The notes beneath the pieces were generated by a model, which was given only the letters and a program-made list of their open reading frames with translations, made no database searches and was not told where the DNA came from. Made by a program: the position numbers and the translations under genes. A DNA stretch of 64,000 bases from Podospora pseudoanserina (taxonomy: Eukaryota; Ascomycota; Sordariomycetes; Sordariales; Podosporaceae), in NCBI RefSeq assembly GCF_035222485.1, contig NC_085923.1:3286001-3350000 (forward strand), in the 5' to 3' direction. Below are positions 22,229 to 33,576 of this stretch, piece after piece; the first letter of the stretch is position 1, and the number at the start of each line of letters is the position of its first letter.

Positions 22229-22959
22229 GTTGAACTTGAGAGCCCAAATTCCGTCGACGACAGGTGGACTAAAGTCGGAGAAGAGGGTGATCTCGAGATG
22301 AAAAGTTGAATCCGTGTTTGGCGTCGCGATGAATTGTGCAGCCTCGTTATGGTTACATCGTGCATTAATATTCCGGGCGATGCTGCGCCTGTGATTGGGT
22401 TAGCGAGGGAATATCCCCACCTGCGAACTGTCACTTGCTAGCAGGGCTGTCGCACGACATATCCCACGCCTAAACAAGGGTCATGCCTGGCGATCAGGGG
22501 GGCGCTATTGGGCTATGCCGAGCCCTTGGAGGAGGGCATGGTGGGGTAAAGATCCCAATTTGGTCGCCATATGATTGTGGCTGGCTGCTCGTGAAGAGGT
22601 TGCGACAATTTGATTTCCAATCCGTGAGCTCGACATTGTGCTTTGCTGGCGAGAGGCGTGCCGTGTTCCGGTTTTCCAGTTGTTGCATCGGAGGAACTGC
22701 CCCACCTTTCACAGGACACGACCACGCAGCCACCACTGGTTCTTCAACATCGATCTCGGGATGTATTGATAATGATCACTGCATGGTTACACTGCGTTGC
22801 ACGGGGGATTGGCTAATGTCAAAGTGCGCCCGGCTTCCACTATAGTTATGTTATATAGACACCTGATAAAAAGATTACCCCGCTGATTTCCCTCCAGATG
22901 CTCAGTGTTCGTATCGACCATACATCATTGTCGCCAAAACAAAACTCCAAGATTCCGCC
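22229..22959. other. Divergent promoter region
   Basis: It lies between the 5' ends of the leftward CorA-like gene and the rightward methyltransferase gene. A TATA-like TATGTTATATAGAC lies near 22846–22860, about 100 bp before the methyltransferase ATG. Open frames here lack support. Confidence 0.5.
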
Positions 22960-23754
22960 ATGCAGCCCGACACGCTAAGCAGCACGGAACAGACGCTTTT
23001 CGTCACTCTAAAGGCTCGACAACTTCTAGGTGACAGCTTGGCAGCAGCTGTCGTCGAGCAGATCGATTACGACTTCGATAGACTTCAAGTTGGTTCCCTT
23101 GTTGCTGGCGTCATAGGCCTTCGGTCAGCGCTGTTTGACAAATGGATACGCGACTTTCTCACCCGACACTCTCATGCCAACGTCATCCACTTAGCTTGCG
23201 GGCTCGACACTCGCCCACACCGGATTTCATGGGGCGACAGCGTTCGTTGGATTGACGTCGATCTCCCAGATGTTGTAGATTTACGGCGGGAGTTCATGCC
23301 AGAACCGGCGAGGGCCAACCAATACAGCCTCATGGCAGGCTCTGCCCTCGATTCGGCCTTTATACAATCCCTCCAAAATGACCGGCCAACCATTATTGTC
23401 ATCGAGGGTCTCGTGCCGTATCTCACCACCTCAGAGGGCGAGGCCATGATTGCCGATTTGTGTCGCCATTTCAAGACGGGAGAGCTGATATTTGACATTA
23501 CCAACTGGTACACAACCCTTATCGAGAGACTCGTCGGCTCCATCAAGCACACAAAGGCGAAGCTGAGGTGGATGTCTGACAAGCCGAAGAATCTGGAGAA
23601 GGTTCATCCGGGCTTAACATTGCTCGAGGCCCATCCCTTGTGCACCCTCGATGGTGTCAGGAATCTGCCATTGGGTGGTCGGATTTTCTTGTGGTTGCAA
23701 TCTCTGATTCCTTTCACCAGATACAGCGCTCAGTATTTGCGACTCGCATTTTAA
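22960..23754 (+). CDS. SAM-dependent methyltransferase, LCM/TcmP family
   Basis: One exon of 264 residues starting MQPDTLSSTEQTLFVTLKAR. The SAM-binding motif I is VIHLACGLDTRPHRI near residue 75. The acidic motif WIDVDLPDVVDLRR follows near 98, and IVIEGLVPYLT near 148 is the post-II motif; these three in this order define the leucine-carboxyl-methyltransferase/TcmP group (PF04072). TcmP methylates a carboxylate in a polyketide; many fungal relatives have no known substrate. The length is normal for the TcmP branch and much shorter than the eukaryotic PP2A methyltransferase LCMT1, which argues against the latter. No biosynthetic core enzyme is nearby. Confidence 0.85.
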   Translation: MQPDTLSSTEQTLFVTLKARQLLGDSLAAAVVEQIDYDFDRLQVGSLVAGVIGLRSALFDKWIRDFLTRHSHANVIHLACGLDTRPHRISWGDSVRWIDVDLPDVVDLRREFMPEPARANQYSLMAGSALDSAFIQSLQNDRPTIIVIEGLVPYLTTSEGEAMIADLCRHFKTGELIFDITNWYTTLIERLVGSIKHTKAKLRWMSDKPKNLEKVHPGLTLLEAHPLCTLDGVRNLPLGGRIFLWLQSLIPFTRYSAQYLRLAF

Positions 23755-24163
23755 GGCTCAGTGTCCGAGCTTCACTGTCCAGCTCTCCCTTCATGCTCTC
23801 GACGTTTCTGGGGGAATACCTATTAGACCGATATGCGCAAGCTGTGCCGGGTACGTGGAAGCACGATCTTTCCAGCATGAGGCGTCTTGCAGCGCGGTTT
23901 CTTGCTGTCGATCGAACATTAGTTAGAAGGCAGTAGATGAAATCGCCAGTGGCTGTCTTTGTGCATGGTTCTGAACTCTGGCATCAAAAGGTGCTTTAGG
24001 GAGGGCCACTGCAATATTGACGGGACCATCCGGATGGGGACAGCTGAGTCTGTTTATAATGATTTCTCGGGGAAGCTTTGAAAGTCAAATTTATCATTGC
24101 TGTAGCCCCCTGTCAACGTCATGATTTGCCTGGATATCCCCGCCTACTCGTTGAGCCTTCAGG
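23755..24163. other. Convergent intergenic region
   Basis: The 3' flanks of two converging genes. No feature was seen. Confidence 0.5.
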
Positions 24164-24769
24164 CTAATTGTTACTCGGCGGCAACCCCGAGTTCGTCCCC
24201 AAATCCTCCCCCATCTTCTTCCCGCCCACAACAAGCGGCTCACAATCCTGCAATACAAACATCATCCTCGCCCACTTGGTATCACTTTTATTGACCCACT
24301 GATGCTGCGTAGCCCGCTGGATCGCCACATCTCCCCTCTTCAAGCTGTACCGCTCCCCACTATCCAGCACCATGTCCACCTCCCCTTCCATCACGATGCC
24401 ATAATCCAAGCTCTGGGTGCGATGCATACCGCAGGCATAACCAGGGGCAAAGTCGACACACCGGAGGACAGTGCCCTTGGGGTTCACCAACCCGAGCTTA
24501 TCAGGGGTTGAGATCAATGACTGGTGGAGCTTGAGATCAGCGTCATTGTTCAGATCGGGAGGGCAGCGGGAGGTAGTGTAGGGGACCGCAAAGGCGAGGT
24601 TGTTGTCGTCGTAGGGGCGCCATTGGAAGGGGTTGTGGGATTGGACAATGGCTTGACCGGAGGAGTTGTGGCCGGTGATGAAGGTGGTTGGTTGGTGGAG
24701 GTCGGAGAGCTTGCCGTTGTCTTTGCCGTTGGACTGGGCGGAGGTGTTGGTGGATGTGGCGTCACCCAT
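24164..24769 (-). CDS. Cupin-domain protein
   Basis: A single exon of 201 residues with an Asn/Ser-rich N-terminus. The cupin core spans about residues 105–170. Motif 1 is PGYACGMHRTQSLDYGIVMEG and motif 2 is RGDVAIQRATQHQWVNKS, joined by the strand DMVLDSGERYSL. Motif 1 keeps one His (MHRT) and the Glu of the metal site is replaced by the D-Y-G pattern seen in many fungal relatives; motif 2 keeps His. Such proteins are often annotated as cupin_2 family of unknown reaction. It is divergent from the metallo-beta-lactamase gene at 25399. Confidence 0.8.
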   Translation of the reverse strand: MGDATSTNTSAQSNGKDNGKLSDLHQPTTFITGHNSSGQAIVQSHNPFQWRPYDDNNLAFAVPYTTSRCPPDLNNDADLKLHQSLISTPDKLGLVNPKGTVLRCVDFAPGYACGMHRTQSLDYGIVMEGEVDMVLDSGERYSLKRGDVAIQRATQHQWVNKSDTKWARMMFVLQDCEPLVVGGKKMGEDLGTNSGLPPSNN

Positions 24770-25398
24770 TTTGAAGAAGGTTTTTGATATGCAAGCACAA
24801 GTGCCACTCGTGGGGAGGGAGCGGAAAAGGAGGCGTCAAAGTGCTGGGAGGTGGAGGTTATGTACCAAGAGATCACTTGGTGTAACGGATCATCCCCACG
24901 TTGGGGTCCGCGCTGATTCCGGTCCGCTAGGATCTGCTGTGTCAGCCACCATGGCGCCGATTTATGGAGAAGCTACTACATTGGCTTCCGTCTCAAGGCC
25001 GGCCTATCTGCTTTCCCGGTTATGTCGTAGCCTTCACGAACTGAGCGACAGGGCCAGGGTCTGCCGCTCCAGCGGGTTGAAAACCGACCCGAACCCCACC
25101 CGATAAAGCTTGTTTTAACGTCACCCGTCAAGGGTACGCGAACACGTTCAACGCGTTCTGCGAGCTACCTTATTATATTAATGTCTGCTCCGTGACAGCT
25201 CTGACCAATACCAAGATTGGAGTTTGTGGCTGAAATTCATGCATCGCGATAAAGATAAGGACCGGGTTGGTTATCGGCGATGCCAAGCCACTGCGGCTGA
25301 CGTCATCTTATGCTGCTCAAACTTCACAACCTCAACTCACTCCAAGTCTCTCTTCACCGTTTAACCCGTCGCCACGCTAACATCATAGCTCACATAAG
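24770..25398. other. Divergent promoter between cupin and FMP30-like genes
   Basis: About 630 bp shared by two diverging genes. Pyrimidine-rich leaders flank both starts. No regulatory site was identified with confidence. Confidence 0.5.
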
Positions 25399-26943
25399 AT
25401 GCTCGATATCAGCCCCATAACCAGCCTCCCCGGGCTAGAAAAACCGCCAAAACACCACATCCTCGCCCCAATACTCAACCCGGCCAAAAGCCCAGGCTCA
25501 ACATGGTCCTCATTCTTCCCCTCACTCTCCTTCGGCGGCCCATCCCAGGAAGAGGTCAGCCACAAAGGCCACATCTCAACTCTCGACAAAAAGAAACAAG
25601 TCGACCAAAAGCGCGAGATCATCGGCTTCCAAAACCCCTGGCCCTCGTGGCACAAGCCCACCAAGTCGGAGATGCTCGCCAGTTTTCAGTGGGGTCCTGA
25701 CACAGATCCTTGCATCCCTCTCGCGGCTTCGTACGCTCTTCCCGCCAGACAAATCCCGCCGATATCACAGCCGAGCTATAGTGATCTCTCCAACCCTGAG
25801 TCTGCCGCGTCAAAGGCTGCAAGACTGCTTACGGTGCAGAAGCCTGATTTTACGCCTTGTCCGGTTGGGAAGAAGGCAAAGGTTACTTGGTTGGGACACG
25901 CCTCGATGCTGCTACAGCTTTCATCTGGTGTTAGCGTCGTGTTTGATCCCATTTTTTCCCAGCGGTGTTCCCCAAGCGAGTACTTTGGGCCGATTCGGAC
26001 GTACCAACCGCCGTGTCAAGTGGGGGATTTACCTCGGATTGATGCAGTATTGATTAGTCATAACCACTATGACCATCTTGATCAAGAGTCTGTCATGGGG
26101 ATTTGGGAAAATAACAAGGACAGGGTGAGGTTTTTTGTGCCGTTGGGGATAGGAAAGATGATGGTTGATTTATGGGGTTTGCCGAAGGAGAGGGTGGTGG
26201 AGATGGATTGGTGGGATAATGTCGCGTTGACGGGACTGACGCAAGAGAGTGTGAAGGTCTGGTGCACACCCGCACAGCACAACTGTTGGAGATCAGGGAG
26301 CGGCAAGTCTGGGGAACCGAATGGGAGCTTGTGGGCTAGTTGGATGGTGGAGGACCTCCAATCTGGAGACGGGGAGGAGCTGTATAGGGTGTTCTTTGGG
26401 GGTGATACCGGGTATCAGTTCCACACCGATCCTGCATGGCCACCTTTGCCACCGACGAATTGGAAGAGGGGTGATCCGCTACCGCCAGCAGAAAAGGAAA
26501 AACCAGAGGATTACCCACCATGTCCAGCGTTCAAAGAGATCAGCGATAACATCGGCCCGCCAGACCTTCTACTCTTGCCGATCAGTGTTGGCGCATCGTT
26601 TGCTTATCTGAGAAGCTTTACAACGTGGATGCCGGACTGGGGCAATCCTATGCCGAGGCATACACAGGGTGTGACTGGGGCAAACCATATGCCTCCTTGG
26701 GATGCTGTACGGGTATTCAAGGAGATGACTGAAGGCGGGAAAGGGAAAGCGGTGGCGGTGGGATTGCATTGGGGGACGTTTGCTACCGAGCCAGAGGAGG
26801 TGTTGAAGACTCTGGGCGGCTTGGAATGGGCGTGTGAGAGGCAGGGAGTTGGGTTTGGGAGAGGGTGGGATGGCAAACATGATGAAGGCGTTGAGGACAA
26901 GGTGTTTCTAGCGGTGAATCAGGGGGAGAGTATTTTGGTTTGA
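25399..26943 (+). CDS. FMP30: NAPE-PLD-like metallo-beta-lactamase (FMP30 type)
   Basis: A single exon of 514 residues. The beta-lactamase fold begins with VTWLGHASMLLQL. It carries the metal motif SHNHYDHLD (H-x-H-x-D-H) near residue 220, then HNCWRSG near 292, GGDTGY near 338 and a final metal histidine in LHWGTF near 467. The ASFQWGPDTD and LWASW elements and the overall length match the N-acyl-phosphatidylethanolamine phospholipase D group, whose yeast member is Fmp30. The reaction in that group is hydrolysis of NAPE to N-acylethanolamine. In yeast the protein is mitochondrial; a targeting sequence is not obvious here. All zinc ligands appear intact. Confidence 0.87.
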   Translation: MLDISPITSLPGLEKPPKHHILAPILNPAKSPGSTWSSFFPSLSFGGPSQEEVSHKGHISTLDKKKQVDQKREIIGFQNPWPSWHKPTKSEMLASFQWGPDTDPCIPLAASYALPARQIPPISQPSYSDLSNPESAASKAARLLTVQKPDFTPCPVGKKAKVTWLGHASMLLQLSSGVSVVFDPIFSQRCSPSEYFGPIRTYQPPCQVGDLPRIDAVLISHNHYDHLDQESVMGIWENNKDRVRFFVPLGIGKMMVDLWGLPKERVVEMDWWDNVALTGLTQESVKVWCTPAQHNCWRSGSGKSGEPNGSLWASWMVEDLQSGDGEELYRVFFGGDTGYQFHTDPAWPPLPPTNWKRGDPLPPAEKEKPEDYPPCPAFKEISDNIGPPDLLLLPISVGASFAYLRSFTTWMPDWGNPMPRHTQGVTGANHMPPWDAVRVFKEMTEGGKGKAVAVGLHWGTFATEPEEVLKTLGGLEWACERQGVGFGRGWDGKHDEGVEDKVFLAVNQGESILV

Positions 26944-27310
26944 GTTGGAGTCAGGTCATGTTTTCCTGTGATTGTTATGTAATACCATGAGCTCGCAGTC
27001 GACTTTGAACATGACTGAACTTCTACATAGTAGCTTGATCAGACCAGGCACGCAATTAAGAGAAGTCTTCGTTGATTGAGTGAGGTGTGACATATTCCCT
27101 GCCACTGAGGTATAGCGGTCCCGAAAGTCATGGCTCGACGCCGCAGGTGCCCTCACCAGAGTCACCAGGAGGCCCGCTGACCATGTGAGACTGAAAGAGA
27201 GCACCGCCGCGAGGTCGCGAGGCTTGAAGCCAACAGTGAAACTTGGTTCTCTTTTTATCTCATACAAAAATAACTCGAAGGCCATAGCGTTGACTCTCAT
27301 CTTCATCTAC
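26944..27310. other. Intergenic
   Basis: The 3' flank of the FMP30-like gene. It ends in TCTACAG at 27306–27312, a good splice acceptor for the remnant that follows, but no upstream exon was found. Confidence 0.4.
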
Positions 27311-27969
27311 AGTTGAAAGCCTTCCCTCTACCCATCCTCCTGACGACGCTGGCCATCTCGGGCTTTACAGCACATTTGGAAGCTTGTCCCTCGAAGCTAT
27401 TTCACTACAGCTCGATGAGTCAAATCCGTACAACCTGCGTCAGGCAGCCCGTAACTTCCTCGCAACTCGAGACTTTGCCCGTCGCTGGTGTTGGGCCTCG
27501 AAAGCCGGCCATGGTGCGGTTTTACGAGGTGTGCCTTGTTTCTCTGCAGGGTTGGTTCTCGCGATGGTTACCTATATTAAGCCTTTGTGCTCGATGCTTA
27601 CACTTCTCATCTTAGGTCCAGTTGTCCAACGTATTGATGTGAAGACCATCGACCATATTCGCCACGAGGTCGAGATGGTGGTGTTGGGACGGGAACTGCC
27701 AAGGGCGTTGGCGGAAGAGGAGTGTGGGTCTGGTCAACGGTCGGGTTGAGGAGCAAACCTTTGTTGAGCAGAACAAAGTTCCACCGACTCAGGTGAACAG
27801 GCGTGCTCGATTCTGGATCCGTCAACGAGTAGGATTTGCTGTGGCTTTCTGCTGGCTGTTATGGGATGATATCCGGGTCAGGGTTATTTGGCGTTTGACG
27901 TGGCTTGCGATTAACGTGGGAGGCAGGAGTATGAAGGAGATAGGAGGAAATACGAGGAGGTTCGGATAG
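27311..27969 (+). pseudogene. Unrecognised membrane-protein remnant
   Basis: From 27313 one frame reads like real coding sequence: ESLPSTHPPDDAGHLGLY, then NPYNLRQAARNFLATRDFAR, then a hydrophobic segment GVPCFSAGLVLAMVTY with more hydrophobic sequence to about 27620. It continues to 27749. A second frame (27724–27969) carries FWIRQRVGFAVAFCWLLWDD and another apolar patch. The two frames overlap without a splice signal, and the start has an acceptor-like TCTACAG but no first exon. It looks like a truncated, frameshifted copy of a multi-span protein. I could not name the family. Confidence 0.4.
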
Positions 27970-28785
27970 TTTTAGTGGATATTTCGTGCGCTTTGCAGAG
28001 GAAGTTCGCAAGCCTTGGGAGGGATGAGAAGAGATTGTGAGGTGGGTGATATATTTCATCGGCCTTTTCTTCCGTCTCTTCTTCATCCGACAGTTTAATC
28101 TTTTACTTGCAACCTACGCCTCTACCCAGACGTAGGCCCTTAACAATAGTACACAGATACTTATATTGAATGGGGTGAAGGAAGGAATCAAAGGTACAAC
28201 AGGAATAAATTGCTAGGATCAGCTTTATGCACCACGAAGCTTTTAACACCAGTCGTAATCTTTGACGTGACATGGAAGATCTTCCAACTTGTTTTAGGTT
28301 TCAAACAACAGTTGATGGGAGGAAGTGTAACATGAACCTGGAGGCAGGGTTAGGGTTGGCAAGGCGGTCCACATTACCCCTGAAAGCCCCTTGGGAAAGT
28401 AGGAAAGTAAACAATAGCTGTCTGTGCGCAGGATTGCCGAGAGGCGACTTCGACGCCGAAACCACTGTCGTCATTGACAATGAGCACCTGCGTTATCAAA
28501 ACGGCGGGGAGGGAGTGAAAGACTGGGAGAAACAATTTATGGATCTAAATACGTAGATAATTGCTAGAGAAACCCCGAAATTCCAAGCAGACCCTATCGG
28601 AAGTCCCTTATCCAATCCTGTTTCCAAATCCTGTCAAACAGCATTCCGACAATACCAACCCAGAAAACTACCTAACCAGCGCCATTTTTTTGCCAAAGGC
28701 ATGTGCCCTCAACTGACCGCAAAATTTGTCAGGAACATCACCCCGCTCAACGACGCGGCGGTCGGATGATGAAGCTCGAATTATT
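27970..28785. other. Intergenic
   Basis: A 95-codon open frame at 28272–28556 has no domain or splice support. Otherwise nothing was seen; it is the 3' flank of the kinase gene. Confidence 0.5.
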
Positions 28786-31700
28786 TTAATCTACGCCCGT
28801 CATAACCACGTCCTGATCTCCCTGCTGCTGCTGACCCCCTTGCTGCTGCTGACGTTGCCGACGCTGCTGCCGCTGCAGCGATACCCATAGTACGGGCGAT
28901 AGTCTCGCCGTCCGGGTGCGTGATTCAATCCGAGGCAGTGCATCGATATCTACACCTAGATTCCGCCCTGGCGCTCCCGAGTCCCTCCGCCGCCGCGATG
29001 GGCTCCCAGTCTCGTTGGAAGTTCTGCCCGGGTTCCTCGACCATCTATCAATTGCGCCGATTACACCCCAACGTCCGGGCCGAGGCGCGGACGTGATGGC
29101 CGTGCTGAAGTCTACCAAGCGCGAGAGCAGGGATCTGCGTTCGGGTTGGGGCCTGACTCGACCAGCGAGCACCCTGTCGCCTTGCCTTCTGGCATCCAGA
29201 GCCCGTTCTTGTTGTTGCCTTCGTCGAAACCAGCCTGGGGATCTGAGGATGGTGTTGTCATGCTCGTCGGACGAGCTAGATTGCATCCAGTTGCGGCCTC
29301 CCTGATTGTATGGAGATCTGGTATGCCACCAGCGCTCTCTTCTCGGCGGTGGAGGCCGGCCCTCCATATCACTGTCGGGATCGTGTTAAACGCGGTCTTG
29401 ACCAACAGGCCCGAACCGTCCAGCCCTTTGTGATGGTGGTGAATTTGGGCTCCCTTGCAGGGGGGTGACCGGACGAGGAGGGGGTAACTGTGGGGGAGGA
29501 CCAACCTTGGTTCGGTCGATGTTCGCGGGGTCATGGTCACGCTCCATCTCCAATCTCCATTGTGCATCCGCTATCGTGGCCCTTCGTTCTGCTGCCGCCT
29601 GCGCTCTGTCGGCACGTCGTTGTAAAACCTCTCGTAATCTTCTCTGGAAATCCAACGCGTCAGGTGAGTTGGGCGGCGGGGGCGGAGGCGGTTCTTCCAT
29701 TCGTCTTTCCCTCTCAATCTCCCTCCCTCGCTCCAGGACCCTCTCCCTTCTCGCGTCCTGTACTCTTTCCGCCCGCTTGTTCTTCTTTTTCCAGACTCTG
29801 AAGGCTTGTAGTGACCTAGGTGAAATCTCGCCTTCGCCTTCATCCGGAGGCTGGTAATCTTGGTTCTGTCTCTGCCTCTCCCTCAAGCGTTGTTGATGTC
29901 TAGCCTGCATGACATCCCTTTGCTCTTCACGTGCTTTTTTCTCCTTCTCCCTTCGCGCACCCTCTTCCCTGACCTTGTCTGCCTCTTCCCTTCTCTGCTT
30001 CCGGTACTGATCGTACTTCGTCTTGGGTGTCGGCGGTTGTCCATTCACAATCAGAGCGACGTAGTCCCTAGGGTACACATAATCCAGCCAAGGTGAGTCC
30101 CAGTTTGGGAAGGGGGGCAAAACCATTCCAGGCGGCGGCGGGGGAGGCGTAGGCGGGCGAGGTCGGAGCTTAGGATCTCTCCAGACATAAGGGGGTGTTG
30201 TCTGTGAATCATGGAACCAATTTCCCCAACGGTCAACGCGCCCTCCATCTGGAAGTGGCATGGAGTTTCTGACAGGTTCGGGTTTAAATGGTGGACGTCG
30301 TCCTCGGGGGCGGCCTTGCTGACCAGGTGCTGAAGGACCAGGTACCGAAGAACCAGCTACTGGAGGACCACCATAAGCGCCTTGGGGAGGGTTGCCGTAT
30401 GGGAATGGCGCGGGAGGAAGAGGCTGTTTCTGGGCAAGATGTCGATACTGTAGCGGAACTGGAACGCCCGGCGGCAGGGGCCCAGCGAATCGAGCTGGAG
30501 CTGCGTCCGGGTCCCACAGCGATAGTCCCGTTTCTTGTTGTCCGATGGGCGGCAGCATGGGTGCTCCGAATCTGGGGTTCTCCAACTCCGGCATAGGAAG
30601 GATTGGATTTCCAAAATGGGGCGCCTGGAAGTGCTGAGGTGGTGGTGCTGCTGGCCCTGCCAAACCCATTTCTTGCATCCGCTCCTGAATAATGGCAACC
30701 GCAGGGCTAGCAGCTAGAGGAGCTGTAGGACTAGAGGCTGTTATGGTGATAGCCGGAGGGACCGCTGGAGAAACGGTACTAGGCCCAACACCTGGATCAG
30801 AAACGCGATCGAGATTTCGGTTGTTTGCCCGCCGCGCTCTCCTGGCGTCCTTGACATCGTTCTGTCCAATCTGGGTGGTGACCACACGCTTAGGGACAAC
30901 TGGGCCTGGCGTACCAAGCGCAGGAAAGACGACTTCGTAAGGGTCGACCTCCGGTGGAGGCGGGGGTGGAGGCGCGGAGGGAGCTGGGCGATCGGTCGGA
31001 GATGGAGCACGGCGACCGCCACGGCGACCAGTCGGAGGTGGAGCCACTCTCGGACCAGGGTAGAAGACAGGAGCACCTGGGTTGAAGACTGGAGCATTTG
31101 GGTTGAATCTTGACACTGGTCCCTGAGGCTGTGGTGCCGGAGCAGGGCCACCCATACCAACATCATCGTCACCATCATCGTCGTTACTAACAGAGGGTGG
31201 AGGAGCTCCTCCTCTTCCACCGCCTCCGCTTGCGCTAGGACCACTGGCGCCAGCTGCACCACCAGCTCCGCCATCACCACCATCATCACTATCGTCGTCG
31301 TCGTCGACTTCTTCTTGCTCAGTTGGAGGTCTTGTTTTGAGCCATCGTTTCCATTCCTTTTGCCGTGTGTACGTCTCTGTCTTTTCCAGGGCTGGGTTCC
31401 ACCATCTCTCGTACATGTTCATGGTTTGGGCCTCCTGCATGGCATCCAGCCTATCCTTAAACGCCTGGCTCTTCTTGTCAGCCCACTTGTCAAATAGTTC
31501 TTCCCGCTGAGACTCGCTCAACTCTTGTTGCACGTCTTTAACTTGAGCATCCTTCATTTGTGCTGGACTTAGTCCCCCGTCGTCTGCCTGAGGGGGGACA
31601 TCAGGGGCCGGCGCCGATGCGGGTTGGTAAAGAGCTTCATCTACCCATGCATGCAAATGTCTATCTGTCCATGGTGTCTGCTCCTCATATGGAGCTTTGT

Positions 31701-33576
31701 GCCAGTTCCTTGGCCAGTCCGTCTCGTCCGGGTTACCTTCTTGCTGCCCGAGATGTCGATAATGTCCCAATATGGCGACCATTTCGCCTTGCAGCTCGCC
31801 GATATCAGGTCGGTGATCCGGGTTCTCCATCATGCAGCGCGCCAGGATGTTTGTGAGGCGAGGGTCAACGTATGGCTTCAACCCTTCCAAGACGTAGGCA
31901 CCGTAGCCCCATCCCTCCACCTGACCGAATTCCATCCATGTGGGAATGGGTGGTGACTCTGGGTACATTCCCGTCAGAAGCGTAACCATAGACTGAATGT
32001 TGTTGAACTTGGTTAGTCACAGTAACAACCGGTAGGTAATCAATGCTGAGATGGTTGCTTACCTGAGCCGCCTGCCAGAGATTGAGTTTCCAGGAATATT
32101 TTCCCGCAACAACGTGGTCTGGAGGTAATATATCGTGTGGCAGTGCCTCGACATAATCCCACTCTTCTGAGAACTGTTCAGGGGCCCAGTACGAGAACTT
32201 GCCACGGACTCGATATCCCCACATCTTGAACCTAAGGACAGGGAGGGAGGCGCGGTCAGATACCCCCTACCTGAATCTCATCGTTTGAACACCAGGGTCG
32301 CATACTTACGGATTCTTGAGCAAAACGTCCTGTTCGATAGTCTCAGAGGCGCCAAAGTCGGCCATTTTGAGAACGGGCGCGATGTAGTGTTGATCATCGG
32401 TCCAGCCGACCCCACGGTCACCAAATATGTCTAAATCACATTAGCCTTTTCATGGTTGAGGGAAACCTTGTTTTGGCTGCAGGAGACAGCTAACTCACAG
32501 TTGGCAGGATCAAGGTCAAAATGAATGTTGTCTTTTTTTCCCGATATTACATCGTCAAATGTGATGAATACTGGGAAGCCGTCGCCCGGATCATATTTGT
32601 TCTCTTGCGGGCTGTACTTGAATTCCACGAGCGATCTCACCACTAATATGCAAGGTAAGTGCCCTTGGGTCTACCGTGGAACGAGAAATTCACTTACTGC
32701 AGAGCCAGATGTTCCAGGCAAAGTAGTTGGGCACCGGCTTGAGATGCGGCTTCAGATTCAAAGCGTTGATCAGCTTGGCAAGACTTCCACTCGGGAGGAA
32801 TTCCGACAGCATCACCGCCGAGGCGACCTCAACATCTGGCGGGTGAGGATTGTCGAGATCAAGCTGTGGTGGCAGTTCCATTCCAAGATCCTCTAAATCA
32901 GGGTGTAAAAACCATTCCCGTGGCGCAAGCTGAACGATATGCTGAGCACCCGTGAACTTGCGCTGAAAAGCCTCCTCCCGCTTCAGACCATCCCATCCCT
33001 CCTGGTCGATAGGGGCCTTGGCGACAAAGTACCACGTCCCATTCTCTCCTGAGTGTACGAAAAGAATCGCAATGCCCTCACCTCCCCAGCCGAGTACCTT
33101 GACAAACTTGAGCCGGTAGTAATTCTCGAGGAAGGTAGCGATTTCTCGTGGGGCCTGTGCCACAAAAGTCGAATCTGTCAGCGGTTGTGGGGGCTCTGTG
33201 AGTTTTTCAAACTTGTTCGCCTTGAAAAAGTCCTCAGCCGGTGCCTCCCCGTCGTTCCCGCCAGGGGCGGGTTTGTATCCTGTCGGGACTCTCGGGCCCT
33301 TGTACTTGCCGGGGGACGGGATGAACGGGGGGAAGTCTGCTGCCCACCAAGGAAACTGGAAGGTGCTGAGATTCATATGCTCGCCGGTTTCACGGAAGCG
33401 CCACATGCCCCATCGGACCATCCGCCTCCACTCGGTCCTTGGTGGATTCTCCACCCAGTGAGGTTGCGGGATCGCCTCGGGCCATTCCCTGGGTTCACTG
33501 GGGGTGACATTTTGTGAGAGTACCAGCTGACCAGCTGAGGGTTCTCGGGAGGCTGCTGCGCAGGATCTTGCGCCAT
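28786..33576 (-). CDS. Protein kinase with a very long disordered C-terminal tail
   Basis: Later exons are clear: an exon ending at 32698, then 32642–32499, 32430–32310, 32231–32063, 31992–29417 and 29371–28786. The last intron is only 45 bp (GTTCGG…GACAG) but restores frame exactly. The start ATG at 33576 (MAQDPAQQPPENPQLV) requires a short intron within the first 150 bp; its exact ends are uncertain. The product is about 1,440 residues. Kinase motifs are GWGGEG (P-loop), YFVAKAPI (VAxK-like), HFDLDPAN (HxD catalytic loop), MADFGAS (DFG) and WAPEQF (APE), so the kinase looks catalytically competent although divergent. About residue 500 onward is Pro-, Gln- and Arg-rich, with acidic runs, charged helices and polyglutamine near the end. 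Confidence 0.8.
28826..28886 (-). repeat. CAG-type trinucleotide tract encoding glutamine
   Basis: Interrupted CTGCTG runs on the plus strand encode a Gln/Arg-rich stretch near the C-terminus of the kinase. It is a likely site of length variation between strains. Confidence 0.75.

Noticed and set aside
28272-28556. Open frame of 94 codons
   Set aside because: No domain and no splice or promoter context.
30741-31289. Minus-strand open frame of 182 codons inside the kinase tail
   Set aside because: Shadow of the Pro-rich disordered tail in another frame, composition Leu/Arg-biased with no motif.
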